Assembly: GCA_004010275.1 (NCBI GenBank)
Contig: RBWT01000053.1
Span: 1 to 45,495 of the forward strand
Length of the DNA: 45,495 nt
Reading direction: 5' to 3'
Source: Streptomyces huasconensis
Lineage (GTDB): Bacteria > Actinomycetota > Actinomycetes > Streptomycetales > Streptomycetaceae
Below, in pieces: positions 34,224-42,328 of the stretch; positions within the stretch are counted from its first letter, which is position 1, and every line of letters begins with the position of its first letter. Both the position numbers and the translations under genes were made by a program. Below the pieces are notes generated by a model. That model ran no database searches, had not been told where the DNA came from, and saw only the letters and a program-made list of their open reading frames with translations.

Positions 34224-34484
34224 ATGTACGCGCGACGGCGCCACGTCTACTTCGTCATGATGGGCACGTGCATCGCCCTGTTCGTCCTGGCGTGGGGCGT
34301 CGTGCGGCTCTGGTCCGTCCCGGTCGCCGTCGGCATGTGTGTGGTGGCAATGGTGATCCCGCCCGTCGCCGCCATGGTGGCCAACCGGCGCGGGCCCGAC
34401 GACCGCTGGTGGGACGATCCGTCGGGCGATCAGACGTCCGACGAGTGGTGGGACGAGCTGGACGGCAAGCGGCGCCGCCCGTAG
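34224..34484 (+). CDS. DUF3099 small membrane protein
   Basis: An 86-residue protein with a basic start YARRRHVYF, two hydrophobic segments (VMMGTCIALFVLAWGVVRLW and VAVGMCVVAMVIPPVAAMVA) and an acidic, Trp-rich tail with two WWD motifs. Matches DUF3099, an actinobacterial two-TM family of unknown function. Convergent with the DsrE gene, stops 4 bp apart. Confidence 0.85.
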   Translation: MYARRRHVYFVMMGTCIALFVLAWGVVRLWSVPVAVGMCVVAMVIPPVAAMVANRRGPDDRWWDDPSGDQTSDEWWDELDGKRRRP

Positions 34485-34488
34485 CCGC

Positions 34489-34851
34489 TCAGTACACGAG
34501 CGCCTGGACGCCGTCCGTCGTCGCCTCCTGGACGAAGACCTGCGCGCCCGCGATCCGCACACCCGGCAGGACGTCCTGCTCCGAGATGTCGCGGCGCGCG
34601 GCGCACTGCGTGCAGAGCGTGATCCGGCCCGCCGACATGATCGAGTCGATCAGATCCGGCAGCGGCGCGGCATGCGGAAGGTCGAATTCCGCCGCGCGGC
34701 CCGGCAGCGCGAACCACGACGACTCGCCGGTCAGCCAGAGCGACACCTCCACCCCGCTGGCCACGGCCACGGCCGCGACCGTGAAGGCCTGGGAGCAGCG
34801 CTCAGGGGCGTCGGCCCCGGCGGTCACCTTGATCACGAGCTTCTTCGCCAT
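34489..34851 (-). CDS. DsrE-family protein
   Basis: A 120-residue DsrE/DsrF-like fold protein: AKKLVIKVTAGADAPERCSQAFTVAAVAVASGVEVSLWLTGESSW, then TLCTQCAARRDI. The CTQC pair and the earlier Cys could carry sulfur, as in DsrE/TusD relays, which fits the neighbouring cysA-sseC block. ATG 34851 is chosen; seven further in-frame codons upstream lack a ribosome site. Single gene. Confidence 0.85.
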   Translation of the reverse strand: MAKKLVIKVTAGADAPERCSQAFTVAAVAVASGVEVSLWLTGESSWFALPGRAAEFDLPHAAPLPDLIDSIMSAGRITLCTQCAARRDISEQDVLPGVRIAGAQVFVQEATTDGVQALVY

Positions 34852-34966
34852 GGCCGCATCGTAAGGCCCCACACGTAAGGCCCCTCACAGAGAGAGACGG
34901 GCGCCGCACGACTACAGTGGGACCGGCTCTGAATACCTGCCCCATCAGCTCACCGAGGAGCACCCC

Positions 34967-35068
34967 GTGCTTGAGGCCTTCTTCTCCGCCCTGCTGGTCC
35001 TTGTCTGCGTCGGCGTTCTCGCCTTCACCGGGCTCACCGTGAAGAAGCTGTACCAGGGCCAGCGCTGA
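34967..35068 (+). CDS. Small single-pass membrane protein
   Basis: A 33-residue ORF, GTG 34967 behind GAGGAG, with one helix (FFSALLVLVCVGVLAFTGLTV) and a basic tail KKLYQGQR. Good ribosome-site spacing and strong G/C codon ends support it. It lies upstream of the nitrobindin-like gene with a 43-bp gap, probably in the same transcript. No known function. Confidence 0.6.
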   Translation: MLEAFFSALLVLVCVGVLAFTGLTVKKLYQGQR

Positions 35069-35111
35069 CCACCGCCACCCTCCCCACCACCACAGATCGC
35101 CTGAGCTTCCC

Positions 35112-35684
35112 ATGATCGAGATTCCGTCCGACCTGAACCCCTCCCTCGTCCCCCTCGCCTTCCTCCTCGGCAACTGGGCGGGCGCGGGCGTCACCGACTT
35201 CCCCGGCGCCGAGAAGGCGAACTTCGGCCAGGAGGTCTCCTTCACGCACGACGGGCGGGACTTCATCGAGTACCGCTCGTACACCTGGGTGCTCGACGCC
35301 GAGGGCAACAAGGTCAAGCCGCTGGAGTCGGAGTCCGGCTTCTGGCGCGTCGACGAGGACCGCAAGGTCGAGGTCGTGATGGTCCGCGACGACGGCGTCG
35401 TCGAGGTCTGGTACGGCGAGCTGGCCGACAAGAAGCCGCAGATCGACCTGGTCACGGACGCCGTCGCGCGCACCGCCGCCTCCGCCCCCTACACCGGCGG
35501 CAAGCGGCTCTACGGCTATGTGAAGGGCGACCTGATGTGGGTCGGCGAGAAGCAGACCCCCGAGGTGCCGCTGCGCCCCTACATGTCGGCGCAGCTCAAG
35601 AAGGTCGTCACGCCCGAGGAGGTCGCCGACATGGCGCGCAACCTCGGCGACCTGCCCGACGACGGCATCGCTTTCTTCAAGTAG
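35112..35684 (+). CDS. FABP-like / nitrobindin-family protein
   Basis: A 190-residue beta-barrel protein. GNWAGAG near residue 20 is the GxWxGxG nitrobindin signature, followed by paired strands (FTHDGRDFIEYRSYTWV, ESGFWRVDEDRKVEVVMVRDDGVVEVWYGEL). The haem-ligand His expected near the C-terminal strand in true nitrobindins is not obvious (the region reads LYGYVKGDLMWVGE), so haem binding is doubtful. The gene precedes nur by 16 bp. Confidence 0.85.
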   Translation: MIEIPSDLNPSLVPLAFLLGNWAGAGVTDFPGAEKANFGQEVSFTHDGRDFIEYRSYTWVLDAEGNKVKPLESESGFWRVDEDRKVEVVMVRDDGVVEVWYGELADKKPQIDLVTDAVARTAASAPYTGGKRLYGYVKGDLMWVGEKQTPEVPLRPYMSAQLKKVVTPEEVADMARNLGDLPDDGIAFFK

Positions 35685-35700
35685 ACCTAGACTCTCTGGT

Positions 35701-36141
35701 GTGGCGAGCACCGACTCCAGGAGCACCGGCTCCGACTGGAAGAGCGATCTGCGGCAGCGCGGCTACCGGCTGACCCCGCAGCGCCAGCTTGTTCTCGAAG
35801 CCGTCGACACCCTTGAGCACGCGACCCCCGACGACATCCTCTGCGAAGTGCGCAAGACGGCGTCGGGGGTCAACATCTCCACGGTGTACCGCACCCTGGA
35901 GCTGCTGGAGGAGCTGGGCCTGGTCAGCCACGCCCACCTCGGGCACGGCGCGCCGACGTACCACCTGGCCGACCGCCACCACCACATGCACCTGGTCTGC
36001 CGGGACTGCACGGACGTCATCGAGGCCGACACCGAGGTCGCCGCGGAGTTCACCGCCAAGCTGCGCGAGACCTTCGGCTTTGACACCGACCTGAAGCACT
36101 TCGCGATCTTCGGGCAGTGCCGGAAGTGCCGCCAGAAATAA
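35701..36141 (+). CDS. nur: Nickel-responsive Fur-family regulator Nur
   Basis: A 146-residue Fur-family repressor. The winged helix is LRQRGYRLTPQRQLVLEAV ... ISTVYRTLELLEELGLVSH. The dimer/metal domain has HLADRHHHMHLVCRDC and a final CRKC pair. The sequence is close, from memory, to S. coelicolor Nur, which represses nickel uptake (nikABCDE) and sodF with nickel as co-repressor and allows sodN expression. The start is GTG 35701. Assignment as Nur rather than Fur/Zur rests on synteny and recalled identity. Confidence 0.9.
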   Translation: MASTDSRSTGSDWKSDLRQRGYRLTPQRQLVLEAVDTLEHATPDDILCEVRKTASGVNISTVYRTLELLEELGLVSHAHLGHGAPTYHLADRHHHMHLVCRDCTDVIEADTEVAAEFTAKLRETFGFDTDLKHFAIFGQCRKCRQK

Positions 36142-36175
36142 AAGCCGCAGCTCGCTGGTCGTACCCTTTGTGAAC

Positions 36176-37141
36176 ATGAAGAGCCCCCTGTTGTCCCTGC
36201 CCGGCGCCGTCCCCGCCGAGGGCGTGGACGAAGGCGTCGCCGCCCACTACGGCGACCTGTTCCGCGAGCAGCGCGCCCTCGCCGACGGCACCGGTTTCGT
36301 CGACCTCTCCCACCGCGGTGTGGTCACCGTCACCGGCTCCGACCGGCTGAGCTGGCTGCACCTGTTGCTCACCCAGCACATCAGCGAGCTGCCAGCGGGA
36401 CAGGCCACGGAAGCGCTGATCCTCTCCGCCAACGGCCACATCGAACACGCCCTGTACCTCGTGGACGACGGCGAGACCATCTGGGCCCACGTCGAGCCCG
36501 GCACCCAGGACGCGCTGATCGCGTACCTGGAGAGCATGAAGTTCTTCTACCGCGTCGAAGTCGCCGACCGCACCGACGCGTTCGCCGTCGTCCACCTGCC
36601 CGCCGGTTCCATCGCCCCCGTCCCCGAGGGTGTCGTCGTACGCGAGACGGCACACGGCCGCGACCTGTTCCTGCCGCGCGCCGGCCTGGAGGCGTACGCG
36701 GCGGACAACGGCCCGGCGGCCGGCCTCCTCGCGTACGAGGCGCTGCGGGTGGAGTCGCACCGGCCGCGCCTCGGCTTCGAGACCGACCACCGCACGATCC
36801 CCCACGAGCTGGGCTGGATCGGCACCGCCGTGCACCTCCAGAAGGGCTGCTACCGCGGGCAGGAGACCGTCGCCCGCGTGCAGAACCTGGGGAAGCCGCC
36901 GCGCCGCCTGGTCTTCCTCCACCTGGACGGCAGCGACGTCCACCTGCCGGTGGCCGGGACGCCGGTCCACCTCGCGAGCGAGGGCGCCGAGGGGCGCAAG
37001 CTCGGGTTCGTCACCACGTCCGCCCGCCACCACGTGCTGGGGCCGATCGCCCTCGCCCTGGTGAAGCGGAACGTGCCGGTGGACGCGGAGCTGGTGGCGG
37101 GGGACACCGCCGCGGCACAGGAGGTCGTGGTCGAGCCGTAG
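36176..37141 (+). CDS. ygfZ: Folate-binding YgfZ/GcvT-like protein
   Basis: A 321-residue GcvT-fold protein with the YgfZ signature KGCYRGQE near residue 225; its Cys is central to the family's tetrahydrofolate-dependent role in iron-sulfur cluster assembly. Other marks are FVDLSHRGVVTVTGSDRLSWLHLLLTQHI and LRVESHRPRLGFETDHRTIPHELGW. ATG 36176 is preferred to GTG 36170; neither has a clear ribosome site. Monocistronic, 34 bp after nur. Confidence 0.9.
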   Translation: MKSPLLSLPGAVPAEGVDEGVAAHYGDLFREQRALADGTGFVDLSHRGVVTVTGSDRLSWLHLLLTQHISELPAGQATEALILSANGHIEHALYLVDDGETIWAHVEPGTQDALIAYLESMKFFYRVEVADRTDAFAVVHLPAGSIAPVPEGVVVRETAHGRDLFLPRAGLEAYAADNGPAAGLLAYEALRVESHRPRLGFETDHRTIPHELGWIGTAVHLQKGCYRGQETVARVQNLGKPPRRLVFLHLDGSDVHLPVAGTPVHLASEGAEGRKLGFVTTSARHHVLGPIALALVKRNVPVDAELVAGDTAAAQEVVVEP

Positions 37142-37179
37142 CGCCGCGGCACACGTGGCATACGTGGCACACGTGCGGC

Positions 37180-37617
37180 TCACATCTCCAGGAGCACCGT
37201 GAACGGGCCGTCGTTCGTCAGGCCCACCCGCATCTGCGCCCCGAAGCGACCGGTCGCCACCGTCGCGCCCAGGGCGCGCAGGCGGGCGACGACCTCGTCG
37301 ACCAGGGGCTCGGCGACATCGCCGGGGGCGGCGGCGTTCCAGGTGGGGCGGCGGCCCTTGCGGGCGTCGCCGTAGAGCGTGAACTGGCTGACGACGAGCA
37401 GCGGCGCGTCGATGTCGCTGCACGACTTCTCGTCGGCCAGCATCCGCAACGTCCAGAGCTTGCGGGCCAGTTGGGCCGCCTTCTCCTTGGTGTCGTCGTG
37501 CGTGACGCCGACCAGGACGCACAGGCCCTCGCCGTCGATCTCGCCCACCGTCTCGGGGCCGTCCGTACCCTCGACGACCACGCTCGCGCCGTCCACCCTC
37601 TGCACCACTGCTCGCAT
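37180..37617 (-). CDS. dtd: D-aminoacyl-tRNA deacylase
   Basis: A 145-residue DTD. Begins MRAVVQRV as in nearly all DTDs. The catalytic motifs are LLVVSQFTLYGDARKGRRPTW (SQFTL motif) and TNDGPFTVLLEM, which holds the cross-subunit Gly-cis-Pro element; the usual GPVT reads GPFT. It hydrolyses D-aminoacyl- and Gly-tRNA(Ala), keeping D-amino acids and glycine errors out of protein synthesis. Divergent from rsiG. Confidence 0.95.
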   Translation of the reverse strand: MRAVVQRVDGASVVVEGTDGPETVGEIDGEGLCVLVGVTHDDTKEKAAQLARKLWTLRMLADEKSCSDIDAPLLVVSQFTLYGDARKGRRPTWNAAAPGDVAEPLVDEVVARLRALGATVATGRFGAQMRVGLTNDGPFTVLLEM

Positions 37618-37800
37618 CCGGCCATCATGCCGTGTTCCCCGGCGCCCGCCGTGGGTACCCCATCGGTCCCATCGGATGCTCAGGAACCCCCCATCTGGGG
37701 CTGATTGTGGGCACTCATTCACATAGCGGCCACTCGGGGTGGCACGATGCTCACACGCGGTCGCACCGCGTCGGCCGGTCGAGGGGACGGGTAGAGCAAC

Positions 37801-38403
37801 ATGATCACACCAAGTACGGGGCAGTCGCCCGGCGGCATCTCGCTGCGGCGCACACCGGTTCCGCGTCCGCCGACGCAGCGCACGGCGAGTCCGACGCTGC
37901 CCGAGGCGCCGGCGCGCGACCTGACGGCGCGGCGCCTGCCGGAGCTTCGCGAGCTGCGCCGGGCAGCGCAGCAGGACGAGGCAGACCTCAGTTATGTGCG
38001 GCGGCTCCTGCAAGGGCGCATCGACATCCTGCGGGCCGAGATCGCCCGCCGCGGGGAGACGCCGAAGCCCACTCCGGAGGCGGCCGTCGTCGACCGGCTC
38101 TCGGAGATCCTGGCGGACGCCCCGGCCCGGCAGCGCTCGTCGGCGCGGCACGTCACACTCGGCACGCCGCACAGCGAGGAGTACCGCCTGCTGGCCACGG
38201 AGATGCTCGCCGAGGTCGCGCTCTCCGATCTCGCGGCCCGCACGGACGACGAGCTGCACGCGGCCATGGGCCGCCTCGTCCGGTACGAGCAGCAGGTCTC
38301 CCGGCGCCGCCAGTCGCTCCAGCGCACGGCGGACGACTGCAGCGCGGAGATCACCCGGCGGTACCGCGAGGGCGAGGCGCAGGTCGACGACCTGCTGGTG
38401 TGA
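37801..38403 (+). CDS. rsiG: RsiG, c-di-GMP-dependent anti-sigma factor of WhiG
   Basis: A 200-residue helical protein. Two copies of the c-di-GMP signature E(X)3S(X)2R(X)3Q(X)3D are exact: E60-S64-R67-Q71-D75 and E163-S167-R170-Q174-D178, one on each arm of the antiparallel coiled coil. In Streptomyces, RsiG with c-di-GMP holds the sporulation sigma factor WhiG inactive, so aerial hyphae do not sporulate early. The disordered N-terminus is Pro/Arg-rich. ATG 37801 is used. The gene has its own terminator. Identification rests on the twin motif and location. Confidence 0.93.
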   Translation: MITPSTGQSPGGISLRRTPVPRPPTQRTASPTLPEAPARDLTARRLPELRELRRAAQQDEADLSYVRRLLQGRIDILRAEIARRGETPKPTPEAAVVDRLSEILADAPARQRSSARHVTLGTPHSEEYRLLATEMLAEVALSDLAARTDDELHAAMGRLVRYEQQVSRRRQSLQRTADDCSAEITRRYREGEAQVDDLLV

Positions 38404-38434
38404 CCCCGGCGATGTGACCGGGAGCGGGCCGGCT

Positions 38435-38462
38435 CCGGCGCACGGAAAACCCCGTGCGCCGG
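38435..38462 (+). terminator. rsiG terminator
   Basis: A perfect 11-bp stem CCGGCGCACGG (38435-38445) / CCGTGCGCCGG (38452-38462) with a 6-nt A/C loop, followed by GGGCTTCG. Confidence 0.85.
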
Positions 38463-38488
38463 GGCTTCGCGCTGCCTAGCGTGGGCGC

Positions 38489-39771
38489 ATGAGTGATCTT
38501 GAGGGCGCGGTCCGGGACGAGGTCGAGGTAAGGGCGGTCACCGACGCGGAGCTGCCCGGCTGGCTGCACGCCGCCAACGCGGGGTTCCTTCAGGCGCTGG
38601 ACGGCATCTCGGACGAGACCGTGGCGCACGCGCGCGCCCGCGGTGACCTGGCCAGGACGCTGGGCGCCTTCGACGGGGGCCGCTGCGTGGGCACGTACCG
38701 CTCCTTCCGGCAGGAGGTGACGGCGGTGGGCGGGGCGGCCGTCCCCGCCGACGCCGTCTCGGTGGTGACCGTCGCCCCCACACACCGGCGGCGCGGCATC
38801 CTCACCCGCATGATGAGCGCCGACCTCGCGGCGGCGAAGGAGCGCGGTGACGTGGTCGCCACGCTGATCGCCGCCGAGTACCGGATCTACGGCCGGTTCG
38901 GCTTCGGGCCCGCGACCTCGGTGACCGAGTGGACGGTCGACGTGCCGCGCTCGGGGCTCGACCCGCGCTGGTCGGGTCCGGCGGAGGCGGGCGCCCGCAT
39001 CGACCTCGTCGGCGGCGGTGACGTACGCGAGTTCGGGCCGGAGCTGCACGAGCGGTTCCGGGCGGGCCGGCACGGCGCCATCACCCGCGACGCGCACTGG
39101 TGGCTGCGGAACACCGGGCAGCAGGCCACGCCCGAGCACCCCTGGCAGGAGCCGTTCTACGCCGTGTACCGCGACCCGTCGGGGCGGGTCGACGGCCTCG
39201 CCGCCTACAGCGCCACGCACGACGGCTGGAGCGACTCCCTGCTGCCGCGCAACACCCTGACGGTGCTCTCGATGACCGCCGTCACGCCCGCCGCCGAGCG
39301 GGCCCTGTGGCACTACGTCTGCTCGGTCGACCGGGTCGTCACGGTGAAGTCCGGCTGGCGGGCCCCGGACGACCTGCTCCCGCAGCTGCTGCCGGACCCC
39401 CGCGCGGCCCGCGTGACCGGGCACGCGGACTGGCTCTGGGTGCGGGTCCTGGACGTCGTACGGGCCCTGGAGGCGCGTACGTACGCCGGTACGGGCGCGC
39501 TCGTCCTGGAGGTCGCCGACGCGGCGGGCCTCACGGGAGGGCGATACCGGCTGGAGGTGGGGGAGGGCGGAGGCGCGGTGTGCGCGCGACCCGTCAGGAG
39601 CCTGATCTCGCCCTCGACGTCGCGGAGTTGGCGCGGCTGTGGCTGGGGGACGAGTCGGCGGCGCGGCTCGTGGCGCTGGGGCTCGTGGCGGAGGAGCGGG
39701 CCGGGGCGGCCGCGGTGGCCGACGCCCTGTTCCGCACGGCGCGGCGGCCGTGGTGCCAGGACCTCTTCTGA
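38489..39771 (+). CDS. Eis-like GNAT acetyltransferase (one apparent frameshift)
   Basis: About 427 residues when repaired. The N-terminal GNAT domain has VVTVAPTHRRRGILTRMMSADLAAAKERG (acetyl-CoA loop R/G-x-x-G) and AAEYRIYGRFGFGPAT. The second GNAT-like and C-terminal SCP2-like parts follow, matching the three-part Eis architecture that acetylates lysines or aminoglycosides; the natural end is TRRPWCQDLF. The frame breaks near 39584 in a GCGCGCG run; one added base restores the frame to stop 39771. Substrate unknown. Confidence 0.86.
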
Positions 39772-39847
39772 GGCGGGGCGGGTCTGAGGCGGGGCGGTTC
39801 TGAGGTGGGGCGGTTCTAAGGCGGGGCGGTTCTGAGGCGGAGGCGGT
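39768..39847. repeat. 16-bp tandem repeat, five copies
   Basis: Consecutive units of CTGAGGCGGGGCGGTT begin at 39768, 39784, 39800, 39816 and 39832 with one or two changes each; the last is degenerate. The array starts within the GNAT stop codon, so the stop TGA is itself part of unit one. Confidence 0.85.
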
Positions 39848-39854
39848 CGAGAGT

Positions 39855-39890
39855 GAGCCCCGGCTCCCCCGTAGCCGGGAGCCGGGGCTC
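39855..39890 (+). terminator. Terminator after the GNAT gene
   Basis: A perfect 14-bp stem GAGCCCCGGCTCCC (39855-39868) / GGGAGCCGGGGCTC (39877-39890) with an 8-nt loop, followed by GGTTTCC. A weaker hairpin GGCTCCC/GGGAGCC lies at 39917-39937. Confidence 0.85.
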
Positions 39891-39978
39891 GGTTTCCGAC
39901 GGCCGGCCGGACTCCCGGCTCCCCTCCGGAGGGAGCCCGGCCACTGGCCAACCCCCCAGGGGCCGGACCATGTCGCCA

Positions 39979-40069
39979 AAGTTGGCCACCAACTTCATCT
40001 GACTTATCTCCGCTGGGGGGCGACTCATAACCACCTTCCGCGCAACTCCCGTAAGATGGCGCGAAGTTG
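39979..40069 (+). promoter_or_regulatory. devE promoter region with DevA/DevE-type operators
   Basis: AAGTTGG (39979-39985), CCA, CCAACTT (39989-39995) is centred exactly 95 bp before the start codon. A second dyad CAACT (40043-40047) ... AGTTG (40065-40069) brackets the core promoter. The -10 element TACTGT sits at -12 to -7 relative to the GTG, the position expected for a leaderless mRNA. The same layout precedes devA. Confidence 0.75.
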
Positions 40070-40081
40070 TACTGTTTGGTT

Positions 40082-40984
40082 GTGAGCACGGAACACGCCC
40101 CCGCCGACGGGCGCAAGCGGCGGCGCTCCCACCGTGAGGTGGCCGACGTACTCCGCGACCGCATCAGGTCCGGATCACTGCGGCCGGGTCAGCGCATGCC
40201 CACTCAGGCCGAGCTGGCGGACGAGTTCGGCGTGGAGCGCGGAGCCGTGCGCGAGGCGCTGCGCATCCTGCACCGTGAGCACCTCCTGTCCAACGTGTCC
40301 AAGGGAAGCCCCGCCACGGTGGCCGCACCGTCCGAACGCCTGCTCGGACGCGGTGACGCGGCGCGCCCGCAGCCCACGATGGCCGGCCTCGCGCCACGCG
40401 TCGCGGCGGCCTTCGAGGCGCCGCACGTGGAGATAGACGCGCTCTGCCTGACCTCCGTCTCCCTCACCATGGCGATCGGCGAACCGCTCCGGCGGATTCA
40501 CGCCGGACAGCACAAACCGGCCAAGGTCGACGTCCGGGTGCTGCTGCCGAGCCGTGACATCGACCTCGCCTTCCCGGCGGCGGTCGACGGCGGGGAGGAC
40601 GAGAGCGGGCAGGTGCACCGCCGTTGGCTCGACCAGCGCAACGCGCAGGGACAGGTGCTGCGCCACAACCTCCTCGCGCTGCGGGCCTCGCACGGCATCG
40701 ACGTGTCGGTGCGGTTCCGCGCGCTGCCGTTCACGCCGCCGGTGAAGCTGTACCTGATCAACGGCTCGGAGGCGCTCTTCGCGTACTACACGCTCACCAA
40801 GCGGGACGAGGAGATCGGCCAGGAGTCCCTGGAGATGTACGACGCGCAGGGCGCGCGGTCGGTGCTCTTTCCGTTCCGGCGGGGGGAGGGGCTGCGGGAC
40901 ACGACGTTCGTGGAGCAGTCCCATCTGTGGTTCGACGCGCTGTGGAACACGATCAGCAGGGACCTGGAGCTGGCGGCGGGCTGA
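40082..40984 (+). CDS. devE: GntR-family regulator, DevA paralogue (DevE)
   Basis: A 300-residue regulator. The N-terminal winged helix is RSHREVADVLRDRIRSGSLRPGQRMPTQAELADEFGVERGAVREALRILHREHLLSNVSKGSPATV. The C-terminal effector domain (PAKVDVRVLLPSRDIDLAFPAAVDG, WLDQRNAQGQVLRHNLLALRASHGIDVSV, VKLYLINGSEALFAYYTL) is shared with DevA along its whole length. From memory this subfamily in S. coelicolor (devA SCO4190, devE SCO4188) controls aerial growth. The start is GTG 40082 with no ribosome site, fitting leaderless translation. Confidence 0.88.
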   Translation: MSTEHAPADGRKRRRSHREVADVLRDRIRSGSLRPGQRMPTQAELADEFGVERGAVREALRILHREHLLSNVSKGSPATVAAPSERLLGRGDAARPQPTMAGLAPRVAAAFEAPHVEIDALCLTSVSLTMAIGEPLRRIHAGQHKPAKVDVRVLLPSRDIDLAFPAAVDGGEDESGQVHRRWLDQRNAQGQVLRHNLLALRASHGIDVSVRFRALPFTPPVKLYLINGSEALFAYYTLTKRDEEIGQESLEMYDAQGARSVLFPFRRGEGLRDTTFVEQSHLWFDALWNTISRDLELAAG

Positions 40985-41095
40985 GCGTGGGTGCGGCGCG
41001 GTGGGCTCTCGGCGTGGGTGCGGCGCGGTGGGCTCTGGGCGTGGGTCCGGAGCGGTGGGCTTTGGGCGTGGGTCCGGCGGCGGGCCGGGTGTGGG
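40985..41095. repeat. 27-bp tandem repeat downstream of devE
   Basis: Units GCGTGGGTGCGGCGCGGTGG-GCTCTCG start at 40985, 41012 and 41039, with a decayed fourth from 41066. The first unit begins at the base after the devE stop codon. Strongly G-rich on the plus strand. Confidence 0.82.
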
Positions 41096-41116
41096 TTTCC
41101 GCCGCCGGTCCGGTGC

Positions 41117-41305
41117 TCAGCTCGCCGGGCCTGTCATCATCAGGGCGAGTACCGCTGCGCCGATGGAGCTGCACGTGGCGTTCTTCGCCTTGACGCCGAC
41201 GGTCAGCAGGAGAAGACCGACGATGCCCATCGTGCCGTACTTCCACTGCACGATCTGTTCGACGGTGACGATGACCACGGCTGCGAGGAGGGCTATGACG
41301 GGCAT
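41117..41305 (-). CDS. Small two-TM membrane protein between devE and devA
   Basis: A 62-residue protein, ATG 41305 behind GGGGGA. Two hydrophobic helices (PVIALLAAVVIVTVEQIV and MGIVGLLLLTVGVKA, extending to AAVLALMM) flank QWKYGT. No domain recognised. It diverges from devA, and the devA palindrome lies between the two starts (30 bp upstream of this gene), so DevA may control it. From memory S. coelicolor also has a small gene here. Confidence 0.72.
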   Translation of the reverse strand: MPVIALLAAVVIVTVEQIVQWKYGTMGIVGLLLLTVGVKAKNATCSSIGAAVLALMMTGPAS

Positions 41306-41334
41306 GGTGGTTCCCCCTTCTGCCATCTTGGACC

Positions 41335-41425
41335 GAGTTGGCAGCCAACTCTGCTGTAGTTGTCCCCACTTGGCTCGGCGGAATAAACAACTTCCCTTCA
41401 ACTGCCCTGAGATCGCGCGCAGTTG
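41335..41425 (+). promoter_or_regulatory. devA promoter region with shared operator
   Basis: GAGTTGGC (41335-41342), A, GCCAACTC (41344-41351) is an 8-bp perfect dyad centred 95 bp before GTG 41438, exactly as at devE. CAACT (41399-41403) and AGTTG (41421-41425) again bracket the promoter at the same spacing, and TATCGT occupies -12 to -7. Consensus of the distal site is AGTTGG-Cnn-CCAACT in both. DevA is known to repress its own gene; this is the likely site. Confidence 0.78.
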
Positions 41426-41437
41426 TATCGTTTGGTC

Positions 41438-42328
41438 GTGACTCAGGAGAACGCCGGAGTGAACGGCAGCGGAAAGCTCTCGCCGCAGGACATCGCCGAC
41501 GCCATCCGTGACCGCATCAGGTCCGGTGAGCTGAAGGCGGGCGACCGTCTGCCGACCCAGGCCGAGCTGGCCGAGGAGTTCGGCGTGGAGCGCGGCGCCG
41601 TGCGGCAGGCGATGAAGCGGCTCCAGGGCGAAGGATTGCTCTCCAACGTCAGCAAGGGCAGCCCGCCGAGGGTCGCCGAGTCGGGGCCGGCCCCCGCGAG
41701 CCGGGGTCCGCAGCCGTCCATGGTCGCACTCGCCCCCCGGCTCGCCGAGGCGTTCGCCGAGCGGGACGTGCGGATCGACGTGGTCTCCTACACCGCCGAG
41801 ACGCTGATGATCGCCCTCGGGGAACCGGTCCGCCTGATCCACGAGGGCCGCATCCGGCCGCGGTCGATCAAGGTGCGCATCCTGCTGCCGAGCCGCGACA
41901 TCCAGTTGGCGTTCCCGGTGCCGGTCCAGTACGACGCGGAGAGCCGCGAGCGGCTCCACCAGCGCTGGCTGGCCCAGCGCAACGCCCAGGGCCAGGTCCT
42001 GCGCCACAACCTGCGCGCCCTGCGGGCCTCACACGGCATCGAGGTCGACGTCACGTTCCGCGCGCTGCCCTTCACCACGCCCGTCAAGCTGTATCTGCTC
42101 AACCACCGCGAGGCCCTGCTCGCGTACTACACGCTGGGGCGCGAGCAGCTGGAGCCGGACGACGGCGGCGAGGTGCTGGACCTGTATGACGTGCTCGGCG
42201 TCAAGGCGCCCCTCTTCTCCTTCGGCGGGGCGGCGGAGGGGTCGCGTGACGCCCTGTTCGTGGAGGAGTCGCAGAAGTGGTTCGACGCGCTCTGGGCAAC
42301 CATCACCTCGGACCTGAAACTCTCTTAG
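41438..42328 (+). CDS. devA: GntR-family developmental regulator DevA
   Basis: A 296-residue regulator. The winged helix is LSPQDIADAIRDRIRSGELKAGDRLPTQAELAEEFGVERGAVRQAMKRLQGEGLLSNVSKGSPPRV. The effector domain (IKVRILLPSRDIQLAFPVPVQY, RWLAQRNAQGQVLRHNLRALRASHGIEVDVTFRALPFTTPVKLYLLNHREALLAYYTLG) aligns with DevE throughout. The start is GTG 41438 without a ribosome site, again fitting a leaderless message. devB begins on the base after its stop codon, so the two are co-transcribed. Identification rests on synteny, paralogue pair and recalled family. Confidence 0.88.
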   Translation: MTQENAGVNGSGKLSPQDIADAIRDRIRSGELKAGDRLPTQAELAEEFGVERGAVRQAMKRLQGEGLLSNVSKGSPPRVAESGPAPASRGPQPSMVALAPRLAEAFAERDVRIDVVSYTAETLMIALGEPVRLIHEGRIRPRSIKVRILLPSRDIQLAFPVPVQYDAESRERLHQRWLAQRNAQGQVLRHNLRALRASHGIEVDVTFRALPFTTPVKLYLLNHREALLAYYTLGREQLEPDDGGEVLDLYDVLGVKAPLFSFGGAAEGSRDALFVEESQKWFDALWATITSDLKLS

